From Pseudomonadota bacterium (GTDB taxonomy: Bacteria; Pseudomonadota; Alphaproteobacteria; Rhizobiales; Rhizobiaceae), in contig JAEWDP010000155.1 in the NCBI GenBank assembly GCA_023390055.1, positions 19,636 through 83,635 on the forward strand: a stretch of DNA of 64,000 nucleotides. Direction: 5' to 3'. A program made the position numbers and the translations under genes. This document shows positions 56,528-64,000 of this stretch, piece by piece; position 1 is the stretch's first letter; the number at the start of each line of letters is the position of its first letter. A model generated the notes under the pieces. That model saw only the letters and a program-made list of their open reading frames with translations. It was not told the origin of the DNA and searched no databases.

Positions 56528-57565
56528 TCAGTCGATCGCCCGAATGCCTTTTTGACGGAACGTCTCCAATTGGTCCATTTCCGTGGCCGTCAATGCTATA
56601 CCGTCGGCGATCGCCCCTGATCTGGCATTGAACCGGCGTTGCGAGGGAAGGCGCGCACCCTGGCCAACGATCGCATCGAACAGAACCTCCGCCCGATCAA
56701 GCGGATTGCCACGGCGCCCACCTGAAAACCGTTCAGGATCAAAGGCCACGATCAGTTCCCCATGATGCGGTGACAATGTCGTCGTCCCAAGATAGTCTAG
56801 CACGTCCGGGCTCGTGAGGTCGCCAATCATCGTGCCGGAAAGGAGCTCGATCATGGTGGAGATTGCCGATCCCTTATGTCCCCCAAACGGCAACATCGCG
56901 CCCTCAAGTGCCCGTTCGGGATCCGTCGTCGGCTTACCGTCCGCATCCAGTGCCCAGCCCTCCGGCAGAGGCTTTCCTGCACGGCGGTGCAGTTCGATCT
57001 CTCCACGTGCAGCAACGCTCGTTGCGAAGTCGAATACATAGGGTGTCTTGTCTTGCCGTGGCCAACCGAAGGCCAGAGGGTTGGTTCCAAGCAGAGGCTC
57101 ACTTCCCCCAGTTGGGGCCACCGTTGCATAGCTCGGGCACATGGCGAGAGCTGCAAGTCCGTGCTCGGTGATAGCTTCGACCTCCGGCCACAGTGCAGAA
57201 AAATGCGTGCATCCGTTAATGACCAGCGCCGCAAGCCCGAGCTCCCTGGTGCGCTCGATCAAAACCGGCAGCCCCAGTTCAAAGGCGGCACCCGCAAAGC
57301 CATTCTTTGCGTCAACACGGACAATCGCCGTCTCATCTCGATGAAGCTCCGGAACCGCATCCGGCGCCACCTTGCCAGCCTTGATCGTGCGCAGGCAGCC
57401 TTCGATCCGATAGATGCCGTGTGATTTACAACCATCCCGCTCACCAGCCACGATAACACGGGCGACAGCAGCCGCCTGCTGCCGGCTACACCCGGCATTG
57501 ACAAAGGTTTCTTCTACCAGACCCAGCAATTCAGATATGGAAAGGATGGTCTTTTTCTCGGTCAT
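56528..57565 (-). CDS. Ldh-family (malate/L-lactate dehydrogenase-type) oxidoreductase
   Basis: A 345-residue NAD(P)-dependent oxidoreductase of the Ldh_2/DpkA family. Typical segments are GERDGCKSHGIYRI, HFSALWPEVE, GTNPLAFGWP, FDFATSVAARGEIE and LPFGGHKGSAISTMIELL. Family members reduce pyrroline-2-carboxylate or piperideine-2-carboxylate, or act on malate, lactate or ureidoglycolate. Next to a DapA-type lyase, reduction of a cyclic imino acid is a fair guess. ATG 57565 has GAGGAA upstream. It faces the DapA-like gene tail to tail (37 bp). Confidence 0.85.
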   Translation of the reverse strand: MTEKKTILSISELLGLVEETFVNAGCSRQQAAAVARVIVAGERDGCKSHGIYRIEGCLRTIKAGKVAPDAVPELHRDETAIVRVDAKNGFAGAAFELGLPVLIERTRELGLAALVINGCTHFSALWPEVEAITEHGLAALAMCPSYATVAPTGGSEPLLGTNPLAFGWPRQDKTPYVFDFATSVAARGEIELHRRAGKPLPEGWALDADGKPTTDPERALEGAMLPFGGHKGSAISTMIELLSGTMIGDLTSPDVLDYLGTTTLSPHHGELIVAFDPERFSGGRRGNPLDRAEVLFDAIVGQGARLPSQRRFNARSGAIADGIALTATEMDQLETFRQKGIRAID

Positions 57566-57957
57566 GACTGTTCCTCGTTCGGACGCCCCCAAAAAGGAGC
57601 GATTCCAGCCAACCTATCCGGCGCTTCAGCAATCTTCCAGAGGATGCTCGATATCGAAAAGAAAAGACTTGGGCCGAAGCCTGTCCTGCAATGTGCCAAG
57701 GTGATGAAAAACTCAGTCTTACCCACCGACTGTCAGGGCAATAAACTTGGAGGACATCTCTGTCGTGTCTTGGAAAAACAGAAAAAACTTGTTGCCATTG
57801 CTGAAGTGAAAATCCCGAATCGGCGCAAAAGAGGCAAGACCGAGACCTGACGTTATCGGGGCGCGCATGACCACAACAGAAATATCTGCAAGATTATAGT
57901 GAAGGATAAAAATCTCCGGCACGATTGTCGGGAGATTTGAATGGATGAAACAGCCGG
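57566..57957. other. Spacer with no convincing gene
   Basis: 392 bp between the Ldh-family start and the 27-residue reading frame. A plus-strand frame of 68 codons (57644-57850, Lys-rich) and a minus-strand frame of 96 codons (57719-58009) overlap antiparallel. Neither has a good ribosome-binding site or recognisable sequence, so I call neither. It should hold the Ldh promoter. Confidence 0.4.
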
Positions 57958-58041
57958 CTAATGCGGCCAGATCACCCACAAGGCACAGACTGCTGCACCT
58001 GCAAACCATAGCAGGGCTTCAAGTTTGATATTACGAGACAC
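57958..58041 (-). CDS. Candidate 27-aa single-pass membrane protein
   Basis: GTG start at 58041 with AGGGAGG six bases upstream, an exceptionally good ribosome-binding site. The product starts MSRNIKLEALLWFAGAAVCA and ends LWVIWPH: one membrane helix (residues 8-25) with a basic N-terminus and short aromatic C-terminus. No family known to me. It is isolated between the Ldh gene and a 43-codon frame on the same strand. Chance cannot be excluded at this length. Confidence 0.45.
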   Translation of the reverse strand: MSRNIKLEALLWFAGAAVCALWVIWPH

Positions 58042-58156
58042 GGCGCACCTCCCTGGGCCCAGCCATTGATCAAGTTAGGCTTTCCTGATCAATGTTCCAG
58101 TCAAAGCTTGTTTCGGTCGGTAACCATTCATGAATACTGACCCGAAAAGCGCAAAT

Positions 58157-58288
58157 CTAGAATTCGAACTCTTGCTGACGACGTTTGAAGTCTTCGCTGA
58201 AAGACTGCTGCCACGGATCGTAGAATTCCACGTTCTCGTCTAAGACGCGTTCTGCGTCTTGTTCCTGCTTCTTGGCCTCTTCCTGCAT
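58157..58288 (-). CDS. Candidate 43-aa charged small protein
   Basis: ATG at 58288 with AGGTGAAG just upstream. The product is highly charged and probably helical: it starts MQEEAKKQEQDAERVLDENV, continues through EFYDPWQQSFSEDFKRRQQ and ends EFEF. Such composition resembles real small cytoplasmic proteins. It lies 115 bp upstream of the 27-residue frame on the same strand. I do not recognise it. Confidence 0.45.
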   Translation of the reverse strand: MQEEAKKQEQDAERVLDENVEFYDPWQQSFSEDFKRRQQEFEF

Positions 58289-58626
58289 GTCTTCACCTGT
58301 CGCTCGGATCGCACTGACGATCCCTTATCGTGTTGCCTCTAATACTCGATCTGCAGGTGAGCAAATAAAGACGTATTTCAAAGTGTAACACTTCCTGTCA
58401 AAGCATGATGATGCGTTCTGAGAAGCAGCAATCCTTATTCCTGATGCCGCGTTATTAATCGCACCTGGCCAGGCATTTGAGGCAGGTCCGACACCAATCG
58501 CTCATCACAAATGATTTGACGTTTCAAAACGCCAACCCATAGATTGTCCTTGTTAACGGAAAGGCCACAGGACAGCCGACTGAAATATTGACAAGAATGC
58601 GGCCTGAGCCAATGGGAGGAAAACCG
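58289..58626. other. Spacer upstream of the ABC importer, with palindromes
   Basis: 338 bp with no gene seen. It contains a 13-bp palindrome, AAGTGT-A-ACACTT (58381-58393), and a weaker one, CGTTT-CA-AAACG (58520-58531), either of which could bind a regulator of the importer. TTGACA at 58588 has no matching -10. GGGAGG just before 58627 is the binding-protein ribosome-binding site. Confidence 0.4.
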
Positions 58627-59661
58627 ATGAACGAGTTCTATCGCAGGACATTCCTGAAGCTCATGGCGGGTACCGCCGGAGCGATGGGCATGCCAGCCAT
58701 GCTGCCGGCAGCATTTGCTGCAAATACGGAATTGCTGGAGCAAGCCAAATCCGAGGGACAGGTCGTTTTCTACGCCAACATCACGGCAGTCGAACCGATC
58801 ATGGAGGCCTTTGCCAAGGCAACCACGATCAATGCCGAGTATACCCGCATTTCAAGTTCGAAGTTCATTCCAACGATCCTCACCGAGGCAGGTGCCGGGA
58901 AACTCCTGGCCGACGCCGTGCAGGCACCGCGTCCGATGATCGAGATTCTCGGCCAGAACGAGGTGCTTGAGGCCTATCGCTCACCGTCCGCAGAAGGCTA
59001 CCCGGACTGGGCCGTCGAGAAGGACACCATGACACATTTCGGCATCGAATATGTGTCCTACCTCTATAATACCGATCTCGTAAAACAGTCCGACGTCCCA
59101 GCAAAATATGAAGATCTCGCCGATCCGAAATGGAAGGGCAAGATCGTCATGGCCAATCCTGGGATCCATGCCTCAACGATTGGTTGGCTTGTGGCCTTGA
59201 AGGAGGAAGTCTTCCAGTCGGAGGCCGACTGGCGCGAGTTCCTCAAGGGCCTAGCGGCAAACGAACCAATGTTCGTGGAATCCTTCGGACCGACGCCAGC
59301 CCCCATCGCCAGCGGCGAACGGGTGATCGGCATCTCGATGCCCAAATACATCACGACCAAGGCGCCCGCACCACTCGGCTGGGGTCCTGTCGCCGGCCCT
59401 CTGTTTGGAACGGCCCGCACGATCGCTCTAACCGCAAGTGCGCCGCGTCCCGCCGCAGCCAAGGTGTTCATCGATTACTGGTTGAGCAAGGAAGCAATGG
59501 AAATTCTTGCTAACGAAGTTGGAGAGTACGTCCTTGCACCGGGCGTATACCCCAAGATTGAAGGGATCGATAAAGTCGAGGTCAAGCCGGTCCGCGATCT
59601 TTCCGATGACGAACTGAAAACCTGGGGTCGAGAATTCGCCGACATCTTTGCCGTGCAGTGA
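58627..59661 (+). CDS. ABC transporter substrate-binding protein (Fe3+/spermidine type), Tat-like signal
   Basis: A 344-residue periplasmic binding protein of the extracellular solute-binding family 1/6 type seen with Fe3+ (AfuA/FbpA-like) and 2-aminoethylphosphonate importers. The N-terminus has YRRTFLKLMAG, a twin-arginine motif, ahead of a hydrophobic stretch and an AFA-A cleavage site. The core begins EGQVVFYANITAVEP and has DPKWKGKIVMANP, typical of the group. ATG 58627 has a strong GGGAGG; it leads the three-gene importer. The ligand is unknown. Confidence 0.85.
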   Translation: MNEFYRRTFLKLMAGTAGAMGMPAMLPAAFAANTELLEQAKSEGQVVFYANITAVEPIMEAFAKATTINAEYTRISSSKFIPTILTEAGAGKLLADAVQAPRPMIEILGQNEVLEAYRSPSAEGYPDWAVEKDTMTHFGIEYVSYLYNTDLVKQSDVPAKYEDLADPKWKGKIVMANPGIHASTIGWLVALKEEVFQSEADWREFLKGLAANEPMFVESFGPTPAPIASGERVIGISMPKYITTKAPAPLGWGPVAGPLFGTARTIALTASAPRPAAAKVFIDYWLSKEAMEILANEVGEYVLAPGVYPKIEGIDKVEVKPVRDLSDDELKTWGREFADIFAVQ

Positions 59662-59749
59662 GTGTACGCGACCAAATGTTCCACACACCGCAAACGCGCC
59701 GCCATCATGATGGCGCGTTTGTCTCAACACTCAATGCGAGACAATCCTG

Positions 59750-60838
59750 ATGGAAATTCAGATCGAAGGCCTGTGCAAGAATTTCATTTCGGATGGAAAG
59801 TCGGTCGCTGCACTCGATCACGTCGACCTGACGATCCCTGCCAATACCATCTTTACACTACTCGGCCCAAGCGGCTGCGGAAAAACCACCCTTCTACGCT
59901 GCATTGTCGGTCTTGAAACGCCAGACGAAGGCGAAATCCGCATCGGTGGAGAAGTCGTATGGTCCAGTGCCAAGGGCATATTCGTTCCCACCGAAAAGCG
60001 CGGGCTCGGCATGGTTTTCCAGACCTACGCGATCTGGCCGCACATGAGCGTATTCGACAACATTGCGTATCCATTGCAGGTCCGCAAGGTTGATAGCAAG
60101 CTCATTCACGACAAGGTCACCAATGCCTTGCGCTTCGTGCAGCTCGACGGGGTTGCGCAAAGGTCAGCAACCAAGCTTTCGGGCGGCCAGCAACAGCGTG
60201 TTGCGCTGGCACGCGCCCTTGTCGCAGAACCGAAGGTTATTCTCTTCGACGAACCCTTGTCCAATCTTGATGCCAAGCTGCGTGAAGAGACCCGCAAGGA
60301 GTTGCGACGGTTTCTTGGTGAACTGAACATCACCGCCATCTATGTCACCCATGATCGGGTCGAAGCGCTTGCGCTCTCAGACACAATTGCCGTCATGCGC
60401 GCGGGCAAGATCGTGGAAGCAGGCACCCCGCAGGATATCTATTTCAACGCCCGACACCGCTATGTCGCCGACTTCATCGGGCGCGCCAATCAGATCGACG
60501 CAACCGTTTTGAACCATGAGAACGGTCAAACGCATGTCGAGACGCGCATGGGTACCATTGCCTGTGCAGGCCGCGAATTACCCACGGGAAGCAAGACGAC
60601 CCTTTGCATCCGTCCAGAGTTCATCCACGTCACCAGCCAAACGGCGACCAGCCAAGGTGCCAACACGCTCGAAGGCCGTGTCGAGGCGCTGGAATTCGTC
60701 GGAGAAGTTTACGAAGCGGAGATTGATGTGGCGGGAGAACGTCTTCTTGCACGCATCGATCCGGATGTGGCGGTAGGTCAAGGCGATCCGATCCGCATCT
60801 CCCTTGAGCCCCATCACTGCCTTCTCCTGTCGGCGTGA
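59750..60838 (+). CDS. ABC transporter ATP-binding protein (PotA/FbpC type)
   Basis: A 362-residue ATPase with Walker A GPSGCGKTT, Q-loop (FQTYAIWPHM), signature LSGGQQQRVALA, Walker B ILFDEPLSN and switch histidine (VTHDR), followed by a C-terminal TOBE domain (residues about 240-355). This is the layout of importers for iron, polyamines or phosphonates. It lies 88 bp after the binding protein and 13 bp before the permease. Confidence 0.93.
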   Translation: MEIQIEGLCKNFISDGKSVAALDHVDLTIPANTIFTLLGPSGCGKTTLLRCIVGLETPDEGEIRIGGEVVWSSAKGIFVPTEKRGLGMVFQTYAIWPHMSVFDNIAYPLQVRKVDSKLIHDKVTNALRFVQLDGVAQRSATKLSGGQQQRVALARALVAEPKVILFDEPLSNLDAKLREETRKELRRFLGELNITAIYVTHDRVEALALSDTIAVMRAGKIVEAGTPQDIYFNARHRYVADFIGRANQIDATVLNHENGQTHVETRMGTIACAGRELPTGSKTTLCIRPEFIHVTSQTATSQGANTLEGRVEALEFVGEVYEAEIDVAGERLLARIDPDVAVGQGDPIRISLEPHHCLLLSA

Positions 60839-60851
60839 TGGATCAAGCACG

Positions 60852-62525
60852 ATGAACAGAACCCGCACACAGCTCATCTGGACCCTGATCGCCATCGTCG
60901 GCTTTCTCACATTATGCCCCGTGCTCATGTTGCTCATTGGCAGCTTCTCTCAAGGGTTGACCGCCTTTGGTGCCTTCACGATGCATAAATATGTTGCCGC
61001 CTACACGGACCCGTTCCTGGGAGAGGTTATTGGCAACACGCTGATTTTCGTTCTTGGTTCGTCATTGTTCAGCACAGTGCTCGCCATCTTTCTTTCCTAT
61101 CTCAACACACGGACCAATATTCCGTTCAAGGGCACATTCACCCTTCTTTCCATCGTCCCGATGATGATCCCGCATCTGCTTTTCGCGATCAGCTGGGCCC
61201 TGCTCCTCAACCCGTCGAACGGCTTGATGAACCTGCTGATCCGCAACGGACTGGGGCTTCAGGAATCACCGATCAACATCTATTCTCTCGGAGGCATGAT
61301 CTTTGTCGAAGGCCTGCTGAACCTGCCTATCGCCTATCTTGTGATCGCGCCCGCGATGGGTGCGTTTGATGTCTCGCTTGAAGAATCATCGCGCGTCAGT
61401 GGCGCCGGCACCTGGACAACATTGCGACGTATTACATTGCCGATACTGCGCCCTGCCATTCTCGCAGCCTTCACGTTATGCGTTGTCCGTGCTCTTGCAT
61501 CCTATGCCGTACCACGCGCACTTGGGACGCCAGGCCGCGTCGATGTCCTTGCAACCTATCTATATGAAATGGTCTCCACCGGCTTTGCCCCGGATTATGG
61601 CCAGGCAGCAGCGTTGGGTATGAGCGTGCTTTCTGCATCGATCCTGCTTATTGTCCTCTATCGCGCGTTAACCGCCGAAGGCAGCAAGTTCGTCACCATA
61701 TCAAGCCGCGGCTTCAAGCCGGCAGTTATCGATCTCAAACGTGCCCGTATGCCACTGTTCTTCATTGTCGCCGCACTATGCATTCTAATGATTGTCGTGC
61801 CGGTGGCAGCCTTGTTCTATACGTCGCTCCTTCCCTACTCGATGGTACCCAGTGCCCGTGCCCTGTCGCTGATGAGTTGGCAAAACTGGATTGATGTATT
61901 CCAGGACACCATCACATTACGAGCCTTGCAAAATAGCTTGATCCTTGCCGTGGTCGGGGCAACCTTGGGTGTATTGCTGTCACTCTTCATTGCCTATGTC
62001 ATCGTCAAGGTTCGTTCAAAGGCGGCAGCTTTTCTGGAAACGCTCAGCTTTCTGTCGTTCTCCTTCCCCGGCATCGTCATCGGCATCGGCTTCATGTGGT
62101 TTTTCGTGCAAACACCACTTTATGCGACACTGACGGCCCTGATGCTCGCCTATATCGCGGCCTATCTTCCCTACGGGGTACGTCCGCTCACGAGTGCCTT
62201 CGTGCAGGTACATGCCCATCTGGAGGAATCCTCACAGGTCTGTGGGGCACCGCCGATGACGACAATGCGTCGCATTGTTGCGCCTCTGGTTCTGCCTGGC
62301 ATCGTCTCGGCCTGGATCCTGATGGCCACGATGTTCATCCGCGAACTTTCGGTTTCAGTTGTGCTTTCCCGTCCAGGCAGTGAAGTTCTTGCCGTTCGCA
62401 TCCTGAATTTTGCCGATGACGGCCTCTGGGGCAAACTGTCGGCGCTCGGGATCATCATGATCCTCCTGTCGACAGGACTGGTTCTGGCAGCAACCTATGC
62501 CGGCAATAAGTTGAAGCGGGAGTGA
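60852..62525 (+). CDS. ABC transporter permease, two fused domains (FbpB type)
   Basis: A 557-residue membrane protein with about twelve helices and two permease domains. The EAA-type loops are ASRVSGAGTWTTLRRITLPIL-like (near 180) and EESSQVCGAPPMTTMRRIVAPL (near 470), each with a conserved glycine. Such fusions serve the Fe3+/phosphonate/spermidine type of importer. ATG 60852 is chosen; an upstream frame overlaps the ATPase gene. Last gene of the importer. Confidence 0.9.
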   Translation: MNRTRTQLIWTLIAIVGFLTLCPVLMLLIGSFSQGLTAFGAFTMHKYVAAYTDPFLGEVIGNTLIFVLGSSLFSTVLAIFLSYLNTRTNIPFKGTFTLLSIVPMMIPHLLFAISWALLLNPSNGLMNLLIRNGLGLQESPINIYSLGGMIFVEGLLNLPIAYLVIAPAMGAFDVSLEESSRVSGAGTWTTLRRITLPILRPAILAAFTLCVVRALASYAVPRALGTPGRVDVLATYLYEMVSTGFAPDYGQAAALGMSVLSASILLIVLYRALTAEGSKFVTISSRGFKPAVIDLKRARMPLFFIVAALCILMIVVPVAALFYTSLLPYSMVPSARALSLMSWQNWIDVFQDTITLRALQNSLILAVVGATLGVLLSLFIAYVIVKVRSKAAAFLETLSFLSFSFPGIVIGIGFMWFFVQTPLYATLTALMLAYIAAYLPYGVRPLTSAFVQVHAHLEESSQVCGAPPMTTMRRIVAPLVLPGIVSAWILMATMFIRELSVSVVLSRPGSEVLAVRILNFADDGLWGKLSALGIIMILLSTGLVLAATYAGNKLKRE

Positions 62526-62701
62526 AGCCGACCAGATTGCAGCGACAGTGTCTTGATTTCTATCGATGCTCTCGCGGTCTTGCACTCCAGCCTCATGCCA
62601 GAACGGACATTGGACAAGAGCCTATCTTGTGAAACATTCCGTTCGGCAATCGACGTAGCTCGATGGTTGATTTCATTAGCGCCCAGGTGGTGTGTTGCAA
62701 C

Positions 62702-62727
62702 ATGCCCAGCCTTCGAACACTGGGCAT
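62702..62727 (+). other. Hairpin between permease and NYN gene
   Basis: An 8-bp perfect inverted repeat (ATGCCCAG with CTGGGCAT) with a ten-base loop lies in the 235-bp spacer, 34 bp before the NYN start. It lacks a T-run; it may be a terminator-like or leader structure. Confidence 0.35.
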
Positions 62728-62760
62728 TCTGTACCTCACATGAAGATTGGACCAAAGAAC

Positions 62761-63504
62761 ATGCCTGAACCTCGTTCACCTCGACTTGCCGTCCTCATAG
62801 ATGCCGACAATGCGTCTGCGAAAATTGTCGATGGTCTGTTTGAAGAGATAGCGAAAATCGGCGAAGCAAGCGTTCGGCGCATTTATGGTGACTTCTCAAA
62901 TGCCCGTTCCAGGGCCTGGACCGACGTCCTTTCAAGGCATGCGATTATCCCGCAGCAGCAGTTTGCCTATACGACAGGCAAGAACGCCTCCGATATCACT
63001 CTAGTCATTGATGCGATGGATCTGCTGCACAGCGGCCGTTTCGACGGATTTTGCCTGGTCTCGTCTGACAGCGACTTTACACGGCTCGCGTCTCGTATCC
63101 GAGAACAAGGCATAGACGTCTTCGGCTTTGGGGAACAGAAAACACCGGAAAGTTTTCGACAGGCATGCCGCAGGTTCATCTACACCGAAAATCTGCTCCC
63201 GCAGGAACCCGCAAACGGGCTAGATGAAAGCCAGGGAGCTCCGTCACTGCGGAAACCAGGTTCGGCGACACCCATCATCAAGAAGGTCCTGTCCCAGATG
63301 GAAGGCGAAGATGGATGGGTAACCCTTGGTGCGCTCGGAACGCAACTCGCCAACCTCTCGTCGGATTTCGATCCCCGAACGTACGGAGCCAAAAAACTGA
63401 GCGATCTTGTCAGGAAGACAAATGCATTTGATATCGATCACGTTGAAGGAAGGCCGTTGCGCATCCGCGTCAAACATGCCGCCGGCAACCACGATAAAGG
63501 GTAG
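62761..63504 (+). CDS. NYN-domain plus OST-HTH (LOTUS) protein
   Basis: A 247-residue protein with an N-terminal NYN/PIN-like RNase domain (residues 10-150). Its acidic residues are seen in AVLIDADNASAK, ITLVIDAMDLL and FCLVSSDSDFTRLA. The C-terminal domain (about 170-240, IIKKVLSQMEGEDGWVTLGA then LGTQLA) is of the OST-HTH/LOTUS type that binds RNA. The pair resembles limkain-b1-like and YacP/DUF88-type proteins. ATG 62761 is chosen over longer starts. No operon partner is visible; it precedes a tRNA gene. Confidence 0.85.
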   Translation: MPEPRSPRLAVLIDADNASAKIVDGLFEEIAKIGEASVRRIYGDFSNARSRAWTDVLSRHAIIPQQQFAYTTGKNASDITLVIDAMDLLHSGRFDGFCLVSSDSDFTRLASRIREQGIDVFGFGEQKTPESFRQACRRFIYTENLLPQEPANGLDESQGAPSLRKPGSATPIIKKVLSQMEGEDGWVTLGALGTQLANLSSDFDPRTYGAKKLSDLVRKTNAFDIDHVEGRPLRIRVKHAAGNHDKG

Positions 63505-63728
63505 AGAACATATCGACCGTATCGCTGCGTGCCGCCATGAACCCGCGCATCTCGAAAGTGCGCAGGGCTGGGAGCGTGGCGTCCGATCAGGAGCAGCGGA
63601 GTGACGTCTGTTGCGATGTGCGCGGACAAGTTTATTGCGGAAATCAAACAGCTCAGTCTCAATGTTCACATCTGTTCTTTTCATGCGGCTCAACAATAGA
63701 ATTATGATGATTCTTTGCACAGCTCAGC
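63505..63728. other. Spacer after the NYN gene
   Basis: 224 bp with no convincing gene. A minus-strand frame reaching 63720 runs antisense through the NYN gene and is a shadow. No terminator for the NYN gene is evident. Confidence 0.5.
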
Positions 63729-63751
63729 AAAAAGGCCTTGCAAAGCAAGGC
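63729..63751 (-). terminator. Intrinsic-type terminator, minus strand
   Basis: On the minus strand a 7-bp stem (GCCTTGC with GCAAGGC, three-base loop) is followed by C and five T (63733-63729). It would stop transcription coming leftward out of the tRNA/IS region, although no minus-strand gene is seen there. Confidence 0.5.
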
Positions 63752-63775
63752 GCTCCCACTTAATCAGACCGGACC

Positions 63776-63866
63776 GGAGAGGTGGCCGAGTGGTCGAAGG
63801 CGCTCCCCTGCTAAGGGAGTATACGTCAAAAGCGTATCGAGGGTTCGAATCCCTTCCTCTCCGCCA
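63776..63866 (+). tRNA. tRNA-Ser (anticodon GCT)
   Basis: A complete 91-base class II tRNA with encoded CCA. The acceptor stem GGAGAGG (63776-63782) pairs with CCTCTCC (63856-63862). The anticodon stem CTCCC/GGGAG encloses CTGCTAA with anticodon GCT at 63810-63812. A long variable arm (TACGTCAAAAGCGTA) and the TTCGAAT T-loop follow. Reads AGC/AGT codons. Confidence 0.96.
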
Positions 63867-63921
63867 CTTCCCGCCATGTCCGACCCGGACACATAGGTAA
63901 CAAAATGTACCTAAGACATGG

Positions 63922-64000
63922 TGTAGTGCCCCCCTATTTTGAGACAAAAACATGGTAACAGTTCTCCGTTAGGAGGACTAATGAAGACGGACGATCCTGG
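63922..64000 (+). mobile_element. Probable left end of an insertion sequence, cut by the window edge
   Basis: Starting at TGTAGTGCC (63922), the sequence looks like the terminal repeat of an IS3-type element, and a reading frame with a perfect AGGAGG opens at 63981. The piece before it (63885-63920, with ACATAGGTAAC and TACCTAAGACATGG) resembles what I remember of an IS481-type end, so nested insertions are possible. Only 79 bases are visible, and this rests on memory of such ends. Confidence 0.4.
63981..64000 (+). CDS. Partial reading frame, possibly a transposase
   Basis: ATG at 63981 with AGGAGG four bases upstream opens a frame reading MKTDDPG before the window ends. Its place inside the presumed IS end suggests a transposase or its first orf, but seven residues cannot prove it. 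Confidence 0.35.

Noticed and set aside
57644..57850. 68-codon Lys-rich plus-strand frame
   Set aside because: No good ribosome-binding site for any of its starts, and a competing minus-strand frame; too weak to call.
57719..58009. 96-codon minus-strand frame
   Set aside because: Overlaps the 27-residue frame in another phase, without a ribosome-binding site or protein-like pattern.
62758..62771. GAAC-N6-GAAC at the NYN/OST-HTH start
   Set aside because: Spacer is six bases, so it does not fit the rhizobial LexA box.
63702..63953. 83-codon minus-strand frame across tRNA-Ser
   Set aside because: Antisense of the tRNA gene; this RDSNPRYAF-type product is a well-known spurious call.

Overview
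The window looks like a chromosomal segment of an alphaproteobacterium of the order Hyphomicrobiales (Rhizobiales), probably Rhizobiaceae-like. This rests on several things seen in the sequence: a GTTC-N7-GTTC SOS box in front of radA, the block rpoZ-rel-acpS-lepB-rnc-era-recO, a neighbouring smpB-dapA pair, a psd-pssA pair, a BA14K-family protein, a TIGR02301-family protein, a DUF3563 microprotein and a porin with the typical rhizobial N-terminus. No rRNA, CRISPR array or prophage was seen. One tRNA gene, tRNA-Ser(GCT), lies close to the right edge.

Left part (about 1-19 kb): dnaB sits behind a cluster of DnaA-box-like sites. An araC-azlC-azlD operon on the minus strand separates it from alr, radA, cvpA and purF. 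Then come an SDR oxidoreductase and cysS, which leads into a tightly overlapping run of two tandem GFA-family proteins, an unknown membrane protein and a proline iminopeptidase. cimA, rarD, a LOG-family protein and a LysM protein follow.

Middle (about 19-41 kb): an Atm1-type ABC exporter is followed by a 41-residue membrane protein and the phosphatidylethanolamine genes psd and pssA. Next come lysE, a YedK/HMCES-like protein with altered catalytic positions, ynfA, a Nudix hydrolase and small conserved unknowns. Two translationally coupled groups follow: YgfZ / HD phosphohydrolase / tyrosine phosphatase-like, and DUF2339 / HD / MOSC. Two transporters precede the minus-strand housekeeping cluster recO, era, rnc, lepB and acpS.

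Right part (about 41-64 kb): the cluster continues with a DUF3563 microprotein, rel and rpoZ, then a NYN-domain gene, a YbhN-type membrane protein, smpB, dapA and a lytic transglycosylase. From about 50 kb the content is more accessory: a BA14K protein, a GH15 glucan hydrolase and a porin with an elaborate 3' region. A GntR-controlled catabolic locus follows, with a DapA-superfamily lyase and an Ldh-family dehydrogenase that resemble hydroxyproline catabolism, and then a three-gene ABC importer of the Fe3+/spermidine type with a Tat-like binding protein. A NYN plus OST-HTH protein, the tRNA gene and what looks like the left end of an insertion sequence close the window.

Most of the segment is ordinary core chromosome. 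The observations most worth a second look are the paired palindromes in front of the DapA-like gene, the porin 3' region, the unusual YedK-like protein, two very small open reading frames near 58 kb and the NYN/tRNA/IS junction. Nothing here proves a new defence or mobile system. Gene calls come from reading translations and motifs by eye; no database search was run.
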